A DNA stretch of 64,000 nucleotides, taken from positions 2,852,001 through 2,916,000 of the forward strand of contig NZ_JACCFO010000001.1 in the NCBI RefSeq assembly GCF_013410565.1, written 5' to 3'. Both the position numbers and the translations under genes were made by a program. Source of the stretch: Streptomonospora nanhaiensis (GTDB lineage: Bacteria > Actinomycetota > Actinomycetes > Streptosporangiales > Streptosporangiaceae). The notes beneath the pieces are model-generated. The model worked only from the letters and a program-made list of their open reading frames with translations, had not been told where the DNA came from and searched no databases. Position 1 is the first letter of the stretch. The number at the start of each line of letters is the position of its first letter. This document shows positions 18,434 through 26,657 of this stretch, one piece after another.

Positions 18434-18902
18434 TCAGCCCACCGGCGTCTCGCGGCGCTCGTCGGGGGCGCCGGCCAGGGCGGCGCGGTAGGAGCTGGGC
18501 GAGACCCCGCGCACGCGCTTGAACGCGGCGCTGAAGCCGAACGGGTCGGCGTAGCCCACGCGCCGCGCCACCGCCGCGACCGTCACCTGCGGATCGGCGA
18601 GCAGGTCGGCCGCCAGGTCCATGCGCCACTCGGTGAGGTAGGCGGCCGGGGCCTCGCCCATCAGCTCGCGGAACCGCTTGGCGAAGGTCGTGCGCGAGAC
18701 CCCGGCCTCGGCGGCCAGCTCGGCGGTCGTCCAGGGCCGCGCGGGGGCCGCGTGCATCGCGCGCAGCGCCGGGCCGACCGCCTCGTCGGTCAGCGCCCGG
18801 TACCAGGCCGGGGGCCGCGCCTCGGGCAGGTCGAACCAGTCGCGCAGCGTGCACACCAGCAGCCAGTCCAGCAGCCGGTCCAGCACGATCTGCCGCCCCG
18901 CT
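18434..18902 (-). pseudogene. AraC-family regulator, C-terminal part
   Basis: The remaining part begins at about GRQIVLDRLLDWLLVCTLRD, which is the end of the cupin/linker region in this AraC subfamily. It keeps both helix-turn-helix units (WTTAELAAEAGVSRTTFAKR, and VAAVARRVGYADPFGFSAAF) and a normal stop. The N-terminal cupin sensor, roughly 150-170 residues, is missing. The break coincides, within a few bases, with the start of the NmrA-like fragment on the other strand, so one deletion removed the N-termini of both divergent genes and their promoters. Confidence 0.75.
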
Positions 18903-19478
18903 TCGTGGTCCTCTCCGGGCGCGGCATGGACAAGGTGGGCGAGGCGTTCGGGGCGGGCATGGCCGCCGCCGAGGCCGCCGTCGCCTCCTCCGGCGCGGAG
19001 TGGACCGTCCTGGCCGCCAACAACTTCGCGCAGAACTTCACCGAGGACCTCTGGTACGCGCCCGTGATGGCCGGACGGCTGGCCCTTCCCGTCGGCGCCG
19101 TCCCCGAGCCCTTCGTCGACGTCGGGGACGTGGCCGAGGTCGCGGTGGCGGTCCTGACCTCCGACGGCCACGCCGGGCGCCGCTACGAGCTGTCGGGGCC
19201 GCGCGGGCTCACCTTCGCCGAGGCGGTGCGCACCGTGGCCCGCGCCTCCGGCCGCGCCGTCGACTACGTCGAACTCACCCCCGAGGAGTACCGCGCCGAA
19301 CTCGCGGCCGAGGGCATGCCCCCCCGAGGGCGTGGAGGCGTTCGACGCGCTGTACGCCCTGCTCCGCGAAGGCCACCTCGCCGAGCCCGCCGACGGCGTG
19401 CGGCGGGTGCTGGGCCGCGAGGCGACCGACTTCACCGCCTGGGCCACCCGGGTCGCCTCCGAAGGCGCCTGGTCCTAG
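18903..19478 (+). pseudogene. NmrA/SDR-type NAD(P)-binding protein, truncated and frameshifted
   Basis: The fragment opens in mid-protein with FVVLSGRGMDKVGEAFG, the region after the Rossmann motif, and runs through EWTVLAANNFAQNFTEDLW and VDVGDVAEVAVAVLTSDGHA. At a run of seven C (19319-19325) the frame shifts; six C would join LAAEGMP to PEGVEAFDALYALLREGHLA and the natural end at 19478. The N-terminal GxxGxxG nucleotide-binding part, about 90 residues, is absent. AraC regulators and NAD(P)H-binding NmrA proteins often stand divergently, which matches this damaged pair. Confidence 0.75.
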
Positions 19479-19568
19479 CGCCGGTCTCCGCCGCGCCGGT
19501 GCCTCCGGCGCGGCGGCGCGCGCCCAAGGCACCGTGAAACCGCGGTAAAGGCGGGTAGTGAGGCCGCA

Positions 19569-20669
19569 ATGCGCTACGCGGAGGACGACATCGGCGAGGC
19601 CGCCCGGCGCCGCGGCCTGCGGCGCGGCGACCCCGCCGCCGCGGGGATCACCCGGGTGCGCCGGGGCCGCGGCTACCGGTTCCACGACCCCGAGGGCCGC
19701 CCCATCACCGATCCCGAGGTGGTCCGGCGCTGCCGGGCGCTGGCCGTGCCCCCGGCCTGGCGGGACGTGTGGATCTGCCCGCACCCCGACGGCCACCTCC
19801 AGGCCGTGGGCACCGACGAGGCCGGCCGGCGCCAGTACATCTACCACCAGGAGTGGCAGCGGATCCGGGAGGAGACCAAGTACGACCGGATGCTGGACTT
19901 CGCCGAGCGGCTGCCCGACATCCGCGCCGCGGTCGGCGCCGACCTGCGGCGCGCCGGGCTGGGCCGCGAACGGGTCCTGGCCGCGGCGGTGCGGCTGGTC
20001 GACCTCGGCCTGTTCCGCGCCGGCAACCGCGCCTACGCCGAGGAGAACGACACCTACGGGGTCGCCAGCCTGCTGCGCGAGCACGTGCGCCGGCGCCGGG
20101 GGCTGCTGGTGTTCTCCTACCCGGCCAAGGGCGGCCGGCACCGGACGGTGGAACTGGCCGAGCCCGACGTCGCCCGGCTGATCGCCGTGCTCCAGCGGCG
20201 CCGCACCCCGGGCCAGACGCTGCTGGCCTACCGGGACGGCGGCGACTGGCGGGAGATCCGCAGCGAGGACGTCAACGACTACCTGCGTGAGACCAGCGGC
20301 GAGGACTTCACCGTGAAGGACTTCCGGACCTGGCACGCCACCGTGCTGGCGGCCGTGGGGCTGGCCGTGGCCGCCAAGCCCGCGAGCCCCACCGCGCGCA
20401 CGCGCCTGGCCGCCCACGTCACCCGCGAGGTCGCCGCCTACCTGGGCAACACCATGGCCGTGGCGCGCGCCTCCTACATCGACCCCCGCGTGTTCCGGCT
20501 GTTCGACGAGGGCGTTACCGTCGCGGCGGCCCTGCCCGGCCTGGGCCGCGACTCCGACTTCGGCGAACTCGCCACGCAGGGCGCGGTCGAGAAGGCCGTG
20601 CTGAAGATGCTGCGCACCCACCCCGAGCACCGCGCCCCCGCCGAGGCCGGGGCAAAAGCGCCGGGCTGA
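19569..20669 (+). CDS. DNA topoisomerase IB
   Basis: 366 residues, the bacterial/poxvirus-like type IB enzyme that relaxes supercoils through a 3'-phosphotyrosine without ATP. The N-terminal domain shows RGYRFHDPEGRPITDPEV and IPPAW-like VPPAWRDVWICPHPDGHLQA. The catalytic domain has RVLAAAVRLVDLGLFRAGN, FDYPAKGG-like FSYPAKGGR, KDFRTWHATVLAA and the nucleophilic tyrosine in ARASYIDPRVF near residue 303. ATG at 19569. An AlkZ-like winged-helix protein follows 101 nt later, both on the plus strand, perhaps a small DNA-maintenance unit. Confidence 0.95.
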   Translation: MRYAEDDIGEAARRRGLRRGDPAAAGITRVRRGRGYRFHDPEGRPITDPEVVRRCRALAVPPAWRDVWICPHPDGHLQAVGTDEAGRRQYIYHQEWQRIREETKYDRMLDFAERLPDIRAAVGADLRRAGLGRERVLAAAVRLVDLGLFRAGNRAYAEENDTYGVASLLREHVRRRRGLLVFSYPAKGGRHRTVELAEPDVARLIAVLQRRRTPGQTLLAYRDGGDWREIRSEDVNDYLRETSGEDFTVKDFRTWHATVLAAVGLAVAAKPASPTARTRLAAHVTREVAAYLGNTMAVARASYIDPRVFRLFDEGVTVAAALPGLGRDSDFGELATQGAVEKAVLKMLRTHPEHRAPAEAGAKAPG

Positions 20670-20770
20670 GCGGGCGGACGCGGCGGCGCACTGCCAGGAT
20701 GGTCCCCTACGCAGCCGCGCCCGGCGCCTCCGTCCCCGCCCCGGCGCCCCGCCCCACCCGTGGAGACCGC

Positions 20771-21892
20771 ATGACCGCGCTCAGCCTCCGGCAGCTCAAC
20801 CGCGCCACCCTCGCCCGCCAGCACCTGCTCGAACGGGCCCGCCTCACCGTGCCCGAACTGCTGGAGCGGCTGGTCGGGCTCCAGGCGCAGACGCCGCACA
20901 CCTGGTACGTGGGCCTGTGGTCGCGGCTGGCGGGGTTCTCCCCCGAGGAGGCGTCGGACCTGCTGGGCCGCGGCCACATCGTGCGGCTGGCGCTGATGCG
21001 CTCGACCATCCACCTGGTCACCGCCGAGGACGCGCAGTGGCTGCGGCCCGCGGTGCAGCCCGTGCACGACCGGGGCTTCCAGGCCACCTACGGCCGCCAG
21101 GCCGCGGGGCTCGACTTCGCCGAGGTCGAGCGGGCCGGCCGCGCCGCGCTGGCCGACAAGCCGCTGCCCTTCAGCGCCCTGGGGCGGGCGCTGGCCGAGC
21201 ACGGGCGGCGGGCCGGCTGGGGCGAGCGCGACCCCCAGGCCCTGGCCAACCTGGTCCGGACACGGGTGGCGCTGGTGCAGGTGCCGCCGCGCGGGCAGTG
21301 GGGCCGCAGCGGCACCGCCGCCCACACCCCCATCGAGACGTGGCCGGGCCGCGCCCTGGCCCCCGACCCCTCGGTGTCGCGGCTGGTGCTGCGCTACCTC
21401 GCCGCGTTCGGCCCGGCCTCGGTGCGCGACGTGCAGCACTGGTCGGGGCTGACGCGCCTGGCCGAGGTCGTGGACGGCCTGCGGCGCGGGCTGGAGGTCT
21501 TCACCGGCCCCGACGGGCGGGAACTGTTCGACCTGCCCGACGCGCCGCGCCCCGATCCCGACACCCCGGCGCCGGTGCGGTTCTGCTACGAGTACGACAA
21601 CCTGCTGCGCTCCCACGCCGACACCGCGCGCCTGGTGGCGGTTCGGCTGCGCGACCACGGGTTCAACGCCAAGAACGGCGTGGACCCCGGGACGGTGCTG
21701 GTCGACGGGACGGTGGCGGCGGGCTGGCGGATCGCGCTCGACCGGGACTCGGCCGTGCTGGCGATCACCCCCGTGCGCGCGCTCACCGCCGCCGAGGAGG
21801 CGGAGGTGAGCGCCGAGGGGGCCGCCCTGCTGGAGTTCTGGGCGCCCAAGGCCGGCGAGCGGCGGATCGAGATCGCCGCGCCCACGGGGTAG
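20771..21892 (+). CDS. AlkZ/YcaQ-like winged-helix protein, possible DNA glycosylase
   Basis: 373 residues from the ATG at 20771 with GGAG upstream. It belongs to the HTH_42 winged-helix family. Within it, Q38-A-Q40 in LLERLVGLQAQTPHTWYVGL matches the QxQ catalytic motif of AlkZ, the glycosylase that unhooks azinomycin interstrand crosslinks, at almost the same position. IVRLALMRSTIHLVTAEDA and HDRGF-like segments, and the C-terminal LVDGTVAAGWRIALDRDSAV, fit the tandem winged-helix fold. Activity and lesion are inferred. It lies just after topoisomerase IB. Confidence 0.8.
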   Translation: MTALSLRQLNRATLARQHLLERARLTVPELLERLVGLQAQTPHTWYVGLWSRLAGFSPEEASDLLGRGHIVRLALMRSTIHLVTAEDAQWLRPAVQPVHDRGFQATYGRQAAGLDFAEVERAGRAALADKPLPFSALGRALAEHGRRAGWGERDPQALANLVRTRVALVQVPPRGQWGRSGTAAHTPIETWPGRALAPDPSVSRLVLRYLAAFGPASVRDVQHWSGLTRLAEVVDGLRRGLEVFTGPDGRELFDLPDAPRPDPDTPAPVRFCYEYDNLLRSHADTARLVAVRLRDHGFNAKNGVDPGTVLVDGTVAAGWRIALDRDSAVLAITPVRALTAAEEAEVSAEGAALLEFWAPKAGERRIEIAAPTG

Positions 21893-21933
21893 GGCCCGCG
21901 CGGCGGGCGCGGCGGGGCGCCGCCCCCGGGGGG

Positions 21934-22707
21934 TCAGCGGAGTTCGCGGGGCTCGGGGAAGCTGCCCGTCCGCACCAGCTCCTCGACCAGCGCGCTGAGC
22001 TTGACGTTGAGGTTCTGCGACGCCTTGGCCAGCAGGGTGAACGCCTGGCGGTCGGTCAGCTTGTAGCGCTCGATGAGGATCCCGGTGGCCTCGCCGATGC
22101 GCTGGCGGGTGCGGATGGCGCGCGTGAGGTGGTGCTGGGTGCGGGCGTTGGCCAGCGCCACGGCGGCGTGGGCGGCCAGGATCTCGCCGATCTCCTGGGC
22201 CGTGACGTCGAAGGCGTTGGGCGTGCCGGAGTAGAGGTTGAGCCCCCCGAGGACGTCGCTGTGCGTGAAGAGCTGGAAGGAGATGACGCTCTTGATGCCC
22301 AGGCCGCCGGCCTCGGCGACGAACTCCGGCCAGCGGGTCTCCTCGTCGACGGAGTCGAGGCTGAACACCTCGCGCACCCAGATCGCGTCCAGGCACGGCC
22401 CCTGGCCGGTGCGGTACTGGATCCGGTCCACGCGCTCGACCAGGGGGTCGGTGGGTGCGTGGGTGGAGAGTTCGCGGGTGCGCCGGTCGTAGAGGGTGAC
22501 CCCGGCGTAGTCGGCACCGTCGATCTCGGCCACGGCCAGGGCGGTGATCTCCTCCAGGGTGGCCGGGACGGAGTCCTTCTCCAGGACGTCGCGGGCGAAG
22601 TCGGCGAACGCGCGGGCGACCGCGAGGTCCTCGCCGGCGGCGGCCGGGGCCGCGGGCTCCTGCCCGGGCTCGCCGCCGTCGCCGTGCTCGACCATGGTTC
22701 CGCTCAC
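21934..22707 (-). CDS. GAF-ANTAR RNA-binding antiterminator
   Basis: 257 residues from the GTG at 22707, with AAAGGA six bases upstream. After a variable start there is a GAF sensory domain (about 55-190: SVPATLEEITALAVAEIDGA through VIS FQLF and LGGLNLYSGTPNAFD), then an ANTAR domain (about 200-250: TRQRIGEATGILIERYKLTD, ending LNVKLSALVEELV). ANTAR proteins bind paired hairpins in nascent mRNA and prevent termination; GAF would sense a ligand or signal. GAF-ANTAR proteins are abundant in actinomycetes. The divergent region leads to a chitin-type LPMO. Confidence 0.9.
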   Translation of the reverse strand: MSGTMVEHGDGGEPGQEPAAPAAAGEDLAVARAFADFARDVLEKDSVPATLEEITALAVAEIDGADYAGVTLYDRRTRELSTHAPTDPLVERVDRIQYRTGQGPCLDAIWVREVFSLDSVDEETRWPEFVAEAGGLGIKSVISFQLFTHSDVLGGLNLYSGTPNAFDVTAQEIGEILAAHAAVALANARTQHHLTRAIRTRQRIGEATGILIERYKLTDRQAFTLLAKASQNLNVKLSALVEELVRTGSFPEPRELR

Positions 22708-23495
22708 GTCCGTTCCTTTCTGGGGTGCGCCCCTGCGGCCGGGGCCGCGAGCGGGCCCGGACACGCCGTGCGACCGCGGCGGCGCCCGTGGGACGGGCGC
22801 GCGGCGCCGGGTGCGGGCGGCGCGCCGCGGCGCGGGTGCGCGGGCGGGTCGGCGGTGCGGCAGGGAGCGGGGGCGGGCCCGCCAGGTCGCGGCGCGCCGA
22901 CAGCAAGTGTGTTCCTACCTGTGTACCCGCTGAGCCCTTCGGAGGGAAGTGTTACTGGAAGGACAGAAGTCCCTTACTTCCGGTATCGGTGCGCCGACGC
23001 TCCGGAGCAGGGGCCGGTCGGCCGCGCCGGTCTAGACCGGCGCGGGGGCCGGGGTGCCGACGGCGCAGGTTGCGCGCGCGGCGCGAAATCAGGCGGAGCA
23101 ATACCGGTCGGCCATTGCCGCCGGATAATCCGCCGCCGACCGGCGTGGCCTGGGGATTCACCGGGATCGACAATCCCGTTCGCGACCTTGACGCCCTCTG
23201 GCGCGCCATTTACCGTCGAAATCGCTCCGCGGCCGAAGAATACCCTCCGCCCGGGTCGGCGGGCGGCGGAATTCCGCGGCCGGGCGGCGCGGTCGCCCCG
23301 ACCTCCGCCGCCTTCGAGGGGAATTCGCACCGGCGCGCGATCCCCCTCCGGCGCACTTCGCATCCGCGGCGGCCGCGCCCCTGCCGGGCCGGCCGCCCGC
23401 ACCCGCACGACCCATCCCCGCTACCGCGACGCTCCGACCCCCCGGGCCGCCCGCACCGGCCCGCCGCGGCGCGCCGCGAGAAACGAAGGTCTTCC
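22708..23495. other. long divergent intergenic region upstream of the LPMO gene
   Basis: This 788-bp gap has no convincing gene. It contains an inverted repeat GGAAGT/ACTTCC (22945-22950 and 22976-22981), the 24-bp palindrome listed separately, and a less GC-rich tract at about 23095-23230 that includes TTGACG at 23188, a possible -35 element. It probably carries the promoters of the GAF-ANTAR gene and of the LPMO gene with a long leader. Confidence 0.45.
23022..23045. promoter_or_regulatory. 24-bp perfect palindrome with DasR-like core
   Basis: Perfect symmetry with arms CCGCGCCGGTCT and AGACCGGCGCGG. The central GGTCTAGACC is the core of the DasR operator known from streptomycetes (TGGTCTAGACCA), a GntR repressor responsive to amino-sugar phosphates that controls chitin genes. 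It lies upstream of a chitin-type LPMO. The flanking base differs from the consensus on both sides, so another GntR protein could be the binder. Confidence 0.6.
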
Positions 23496-24020
23496 ATGAA
23501 CCTGAAGAAGGCGTCCCTCTCCGCCGCGGCGGTCGCCCTGGCCACCCCGCTGCTGTTCGCGCTGATGCCCGCCGGCACCGCCAACGCCCACGGCTACGTC
23601 TCCTCCCCGCCCAGCCGCCAGGCGCAGTGCGCGGCCGGGGTGGTGGAGTGCGGCGGGATCAAGTGGGAGCCGCAGAGCGTCGAGGGCCCCAAGGGCCTGA
23701 AGAGCTGCAGCGGCGGCAACGCCCGGTTCGCCGAACTCGACGACGACAGCCTGGGCTGGCAGGTCACCCCGGTGGGCCGCAGCGCCACCTTCACCTGGCG
23801 GCTGACCGCCCAGCACGCCACGTCCACGTGGGAGTACTACATCGGCGGCACCCGGATCGCCGTGTTCAACGACGGCGGCGCGCGGCCGCCGGCCACGGTC
23901 ACCCACAACGTCAACCTGAGCAACTACAGCGGGCGGCAGAAGATCCTGGCGGTGTGGAACGTCGCCGACACCGCGAACGCCTTCTACGCCTGCATCGACG
24001 TCAACGTCGGCGCGGCCTGA
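23496..24020 (+). CDS. secreted AA10 lytic polysaccharide monooxygenase
   Basis: 174 residues. The signal peptide ends at TANA, leaving His32 as the mature N-terminus (HGYVSSPPSRQAQC), the first ligand of the copper histidine brace; His107 in LTAQHATSTWEYYI is the second and Phe163 in NAFYACIDV the axial position. Four or more cysteines suit two disulphides. The mature enzyme is a single small AA10 domain with no carbohydrate-binding module, resembling chitin-active members (SCSGGNARFAELDD). It oxidatively cleaves crystalline chitin (possibly cellulose) outside the cell. ATG at 23496 with GAAGG upstream; a strong hairpin follows. Confidence 0.93.
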   Translation: MNLKKASLSAAAVALATPLLFALMPAGTANAHGYVSSPPSRQAQCAAGVVECGGIKWEPQSVEGPKGLKSCSGGNARFAELDDDSLGWQVTPVGRSATFTWRLTAQHATSTWEYYIGGTRIAVFNDGGARPPATVTHNVNLSNYSGRQKILAVWNVADTANAFYACIDVNVGAA

Positions 24021-24050
24021 CCCGCGCCCGACCCGCACCAGCCCCGCCCT

Positions 24051-24079
24051 CGGGTACCGGCCCCACCGGCCGGTACCCG
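24051..24079 (+). terminator. hairpin after the LPMO gene
   Basis: 12-bp perfect stem CGGGTACCGGCC/GGCCGGTACCCG with a 5-nt loop, 31 nt after the stop. Confidence 0.7.
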
Positions 24080-24590
24080 GGCGGCGCCCGCATCGGGGAC
24101 CGGGCAGGGCCGGGCGGGCGCGCGGGCGGACCGCCGCGCCGCGCGCGAAAGCACCGCCCGGCACCGTACCGGGCCGGCGGATACCGCACCGGAATCCGTT
24201 TCCCGCCGTTTTCCGCCGTTTTCCGAAATCGCTGCAGCACGCCCGGTAAGGCAATTCCCGAGGCGCCCGGCGCCCGTTCCGGACTCTTTCCCGGAACGGT
24301 TTTCCGGCGTGCCGGCCGGGATTCCGCACGCCGTTCCCACGGCCGTTTCCGCCGCCGTTCCGCGACTGCTTCTGCGACGGTTTCCGAATCGTCTGCGCCG
24401 TTTCCGCGCGGACACCAGCGGCCAGGGCGGCCGGGCCCGCCCGGTGGGACCGGCCGCCACCTGCGCCACCTCCCGCCACCGCGCGGTTGCGCCGCGTGGT
24501 CCGCGCACCCCACTTGACGCCCCGCCGAGCCGTGGTGTTTGATGCCTCACACTCAACCGGGATCTTCACACGGATTCACACACCACCGGA
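24080..24590. other. intergenic tract rich in GTTTCCG-like repeats
   Basis: No gene is visible. From about 24190 to 24410 the motif (G)TTTCCG or GTTTTCCG recurs roughly ten times in irregular spacing on the plus strand, including CCGCCGTTTT twice in a row near 24206-24225. The composition is lower in GC than the neighbours. It separates the LPMO terminator from the operator of the next operon. Confidence 0.4.
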
Positions 24591-24606
24591 CTGTAAACGT
24601 TTACAG
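24591..24606. promoter_or_regulatory. LacI-type operator of the ADP-ribosylglycohydrolase operon
   Basis: Perfect 16-bp palindrome CTGTAAACGTTTACAG, 30 bp before the start codon of the LacI-family gene it probably autoregulates. The central CG and A/T-rich arms are typical for LacI-family repressors. A single copy is seen, so the whole downstream operon would be under this one control point. Confidence 0.8.
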
Positions 24607-24635
24607 TTTCCGTCCACGCAGCTCAGGGAGGGCGC

Positions 24636-25670
24636 ATGGCAAAGCCCGTCCCGACGATCACCACGATCGCCGAGGCCGCCGGTGTGTCGATCGCCTCGGT
24701 GTCGCGGGTCTTCAACGGCCAGCCCGTGCGCGAGTCGACCCGCCGCCGCGTGCTGGCCGAGGCGGAGCGCCTGGGCTACGTCCCCAACGCGGTCGCGCGG
24801 TCGCTGAAGTCCAACCGCACCGACCAGGTGGCGTTCGCCGTGGAGGACATCGGCAACCCCGTCTACCTGGCGATGCTGCGCGAGATCCAGCCGGTCCTGC
24901 GCGCGGACGGCTTCCGGCTGGTCGTCCACTCCACCGGCGGCGACCCCGGCGAGGAGATCGAGGTGCTGCGCGGGCTGGGCCGCCGGCACGCCGACGGCCT
25001 GATCATCAGCCCCATCCGGGTCACCCCCGAACTCCTCGGCGCCCTCGCCGAGACCGCCGCCCCCGTGGTCGTCATCGGCTCGGTGCCGCCCGGCACCCCC
25101 GTGGACAACGTGCGCGCCGACTCCCGCACCGGCATCCGCCTGGCCCTGCGCCACCTGTTCGGCACCGGGCGCCGCCGCATCGGGTTCGTCAACGGCCCGC
25201 TGGACACCGTGCCCGGCGGCCGCCGCGACTCCGCCTTCCGCGACGTGATGGCCGACGCCGGCAGCCCCGTGGACGACGGGCTCGTGCACGTCGGGGAGTT
25301 CCGCCGCGAGACCGGCGCCGAGGGCGCCCGCCGCCTGCTCGCCCACCCCGGCGGTCCGCCCGACGCGCTGCTGTGCGCCAACGACCTGATCGCCCTGGGC
25401 GCGCTGGACACGCTGCGCGCCGCCGGCCTGCGGGTGCCCGACGACGTCGCCGTGGTCGGCATGGACGACACCGAACTCGCGGCGGTGTCGTGGCCCACGC
25501 TGACCAGCGTCTGCCTCGGCTCGGCCGAGCGCGGCCGCCGCGCCGCCGGACTGCTGCTCGACCGCCTGCGCGGCGCTCCCCCCGCGGCACCGGCCGCCGA
25601 GGCCGCGCGGACCGTCACCGTGGCGCCGCGCCTGGTGGTGCGCGCCTCGACCACAGGAGGCGACCAATGA
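24636..25670 (+). CDS. LacI-family repressor of the transporter/glycohydrolase operon
   Basis: 344 residues. The N-terminal helix-turn-helix and hinge are intact (TTIAEAAGVSIASVSRVFNG, RRRVLAEAERLGYVPNAVAR), followed by a periplasmic-binding-protein-like sensor domain (VAFAVEDIGNPVYLAMLREI, PDALLCANDLIALGALDTL, VAVVGMDDTELAAVSWPTLT). It starts 30 bp after a 16-bp palindrome and its stop overlaps the ATG of the first permease (ATGA). It should release the operator when the imported sugar or glycoside, or a product, accumulates. Confidence 0.93.
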   Translation: MAKPVPTITTIAEAAGVSIASVSRVFNGQPVRESTRRRVLAEAERLGYVPNAVARSLKSNRTDQVAFAVEDIGNPVYLAMLREIQPVLRADGFRLVVHSTGGDPGEEIEVLRGLGRRHADGLIISPIRVTPELLGALAETAAPVVVIGSVPPGTPVDNVRADSRTGIRLALRHLFGTGRRRIGFVNGPLDTVPGGRRDSAFRDVMADAGSPVDDGLVHVGEFRRETGAEGARRLLAHPGGPPDALLCANDLIALGALDTLRAAGLRVPDDVAVVGMDDTELAAVSWPTLTSVCLGSAERGRRAAGLLLDRLRGAPPAAPAAEAARTVTVAPRLVVRASTTGGDQ

Positions 25671-26605
25671 CGCTCACCTCGGCGTCCCCACCCCCCGCCG
25701 AAGCGGCGCCGCCCCGGCCCCGCGCCCGCCCCCGGCGGCCCGACCGCTCGGCCTACGCGCTGCTGCTTCCGGCCCTGGTGCCGGTGGTGCTGTTCAGCAT
25801 CGCGCCCCTGGTCTACGGGATGTTCCTGGCGTTCACCGACGCCCGCGCCGGCCGCGACGTCGACACCTCGTTCGTGTTCCTGGAGAACTTCGGGCACCTG
25901 CTCGCCGACGTCCAGTTCTGGTCGTCGTTCCGGATCGGCCTGGTCTGGGCCGTCACCGTGACGCTGCTGCAGTACGCGGCGGGCATGGGGCTGGCGCTGC
26001 TGCTCAACCAGAACCTGCGGCTGCGCTGGCTGGCGCGCACACTGGCGCTGTTCCCGTGGGCCATGCCGCCGGTGATCGTCGGCCTGATGTGGCGGCTGGT
26101 CTACCACCCCGACGCCGGCGTCCTCAACGCCGCGCTCACCGACCTCGGGCTGATCTCGGAGAACATCGACTGGCTCAACGACTTCGGCTGGGCGCTGCCC
26201 GCCGTCGTGGTGGTGGGCGTGTGGACCGGCATGCCGCAGACCACCATCGTGCTGCTGGCCGGGCTGCAGAACGTCTCCCGGGACCTCGGCGAGGCGGCGC
26301 GGGTCGACGGCGCCGGGCCCTGGCGCCGCTTCACCGCCGTCACCCTGCCGCAGCTGCGCACCGTCACCGTGGCGATCACCTCGCTGAACTTCGTGTGGAA
26401 CATGAACGAGTTCGCGCTGGTGTACGTGCTCACCCAGGGCGGCCCCGGCGGGATGACGCGGCTGCCCATGCTCTACGCCTACGAGGAGGCGTTCCGCTAC
26501 GGGTTCTTCGGCTACGCCTCGGCGATGGGCGTGGCGATCGTGATCGTTGTCCTCGCGGTGCTCGGGTTCTACCTGCGCCGCCAGTTGAAGGAGGCCGAGG
26601 CATGA
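25667..26605 (+). CDS. sugar ABC transporter permease (MalF-like)
   Basis: 312 residues, six membrane spans after a proline/arginine-rich cytoplasmic start. The ATPase-docking EAA loop reads EAARVDGAGPWRRFTAVTLP. It belongs to the carbohydrate-uptake CUT1 family and should pair with the next permease. Translationally coupled to the LacI gene through a 4-nt overlap. No ATPase gene is in the cluster, so a shared multi-sugar ATPase (MsiK type) encoded elsewhere is likely to energise it. Confidence 0.93.
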   Translation: MTLTSASPPPAEAAPPRPRARPRRPDRSAYALLLPALVPVVLFSIAPLVYGMFLAFTDARAGRDVDTSFVFLENFGHLLADVQFWSSFRIGLVWAVTVTLLQYAAGMGLALLLNQNLRLRWLARTLALFPWAMPPVIVGLMWRLVYHPDAGVLNAALTDLGLISENIDWLNDFGWALPAVVVVGVWTGMPQTTIVLLAGLQNVSRDLGEAARVDGAGPWRRFTAVTLPQLRTVTVAITSLNFVWNMNEFALVYVLTQGGPGGMTRLPMLYAYEEAFRYGFFGYASAMGVAIVIVVLAVLGFYLRRQLKEAEA

Positions 26606-26657
26606 GGCGAGCCCGCACGTGCGCCGCGCCGCGGCGGCGACGGACAGGAGGCCCGCG

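Noticed and set aside
23022-23045. The 24-bp palindrome as a transcription terminator
   Set aside because: It lies in a divergent promoter region, far from any gene end, and its centre has no loop; it looks like a protein-binding site.
24591-24606. CTGTAAACGTTTACAG as a terminator or sporulation site
   Set aside because: It has no T tract, is immediately upstream of a LacI-family gene and has the standard LacI operator form.
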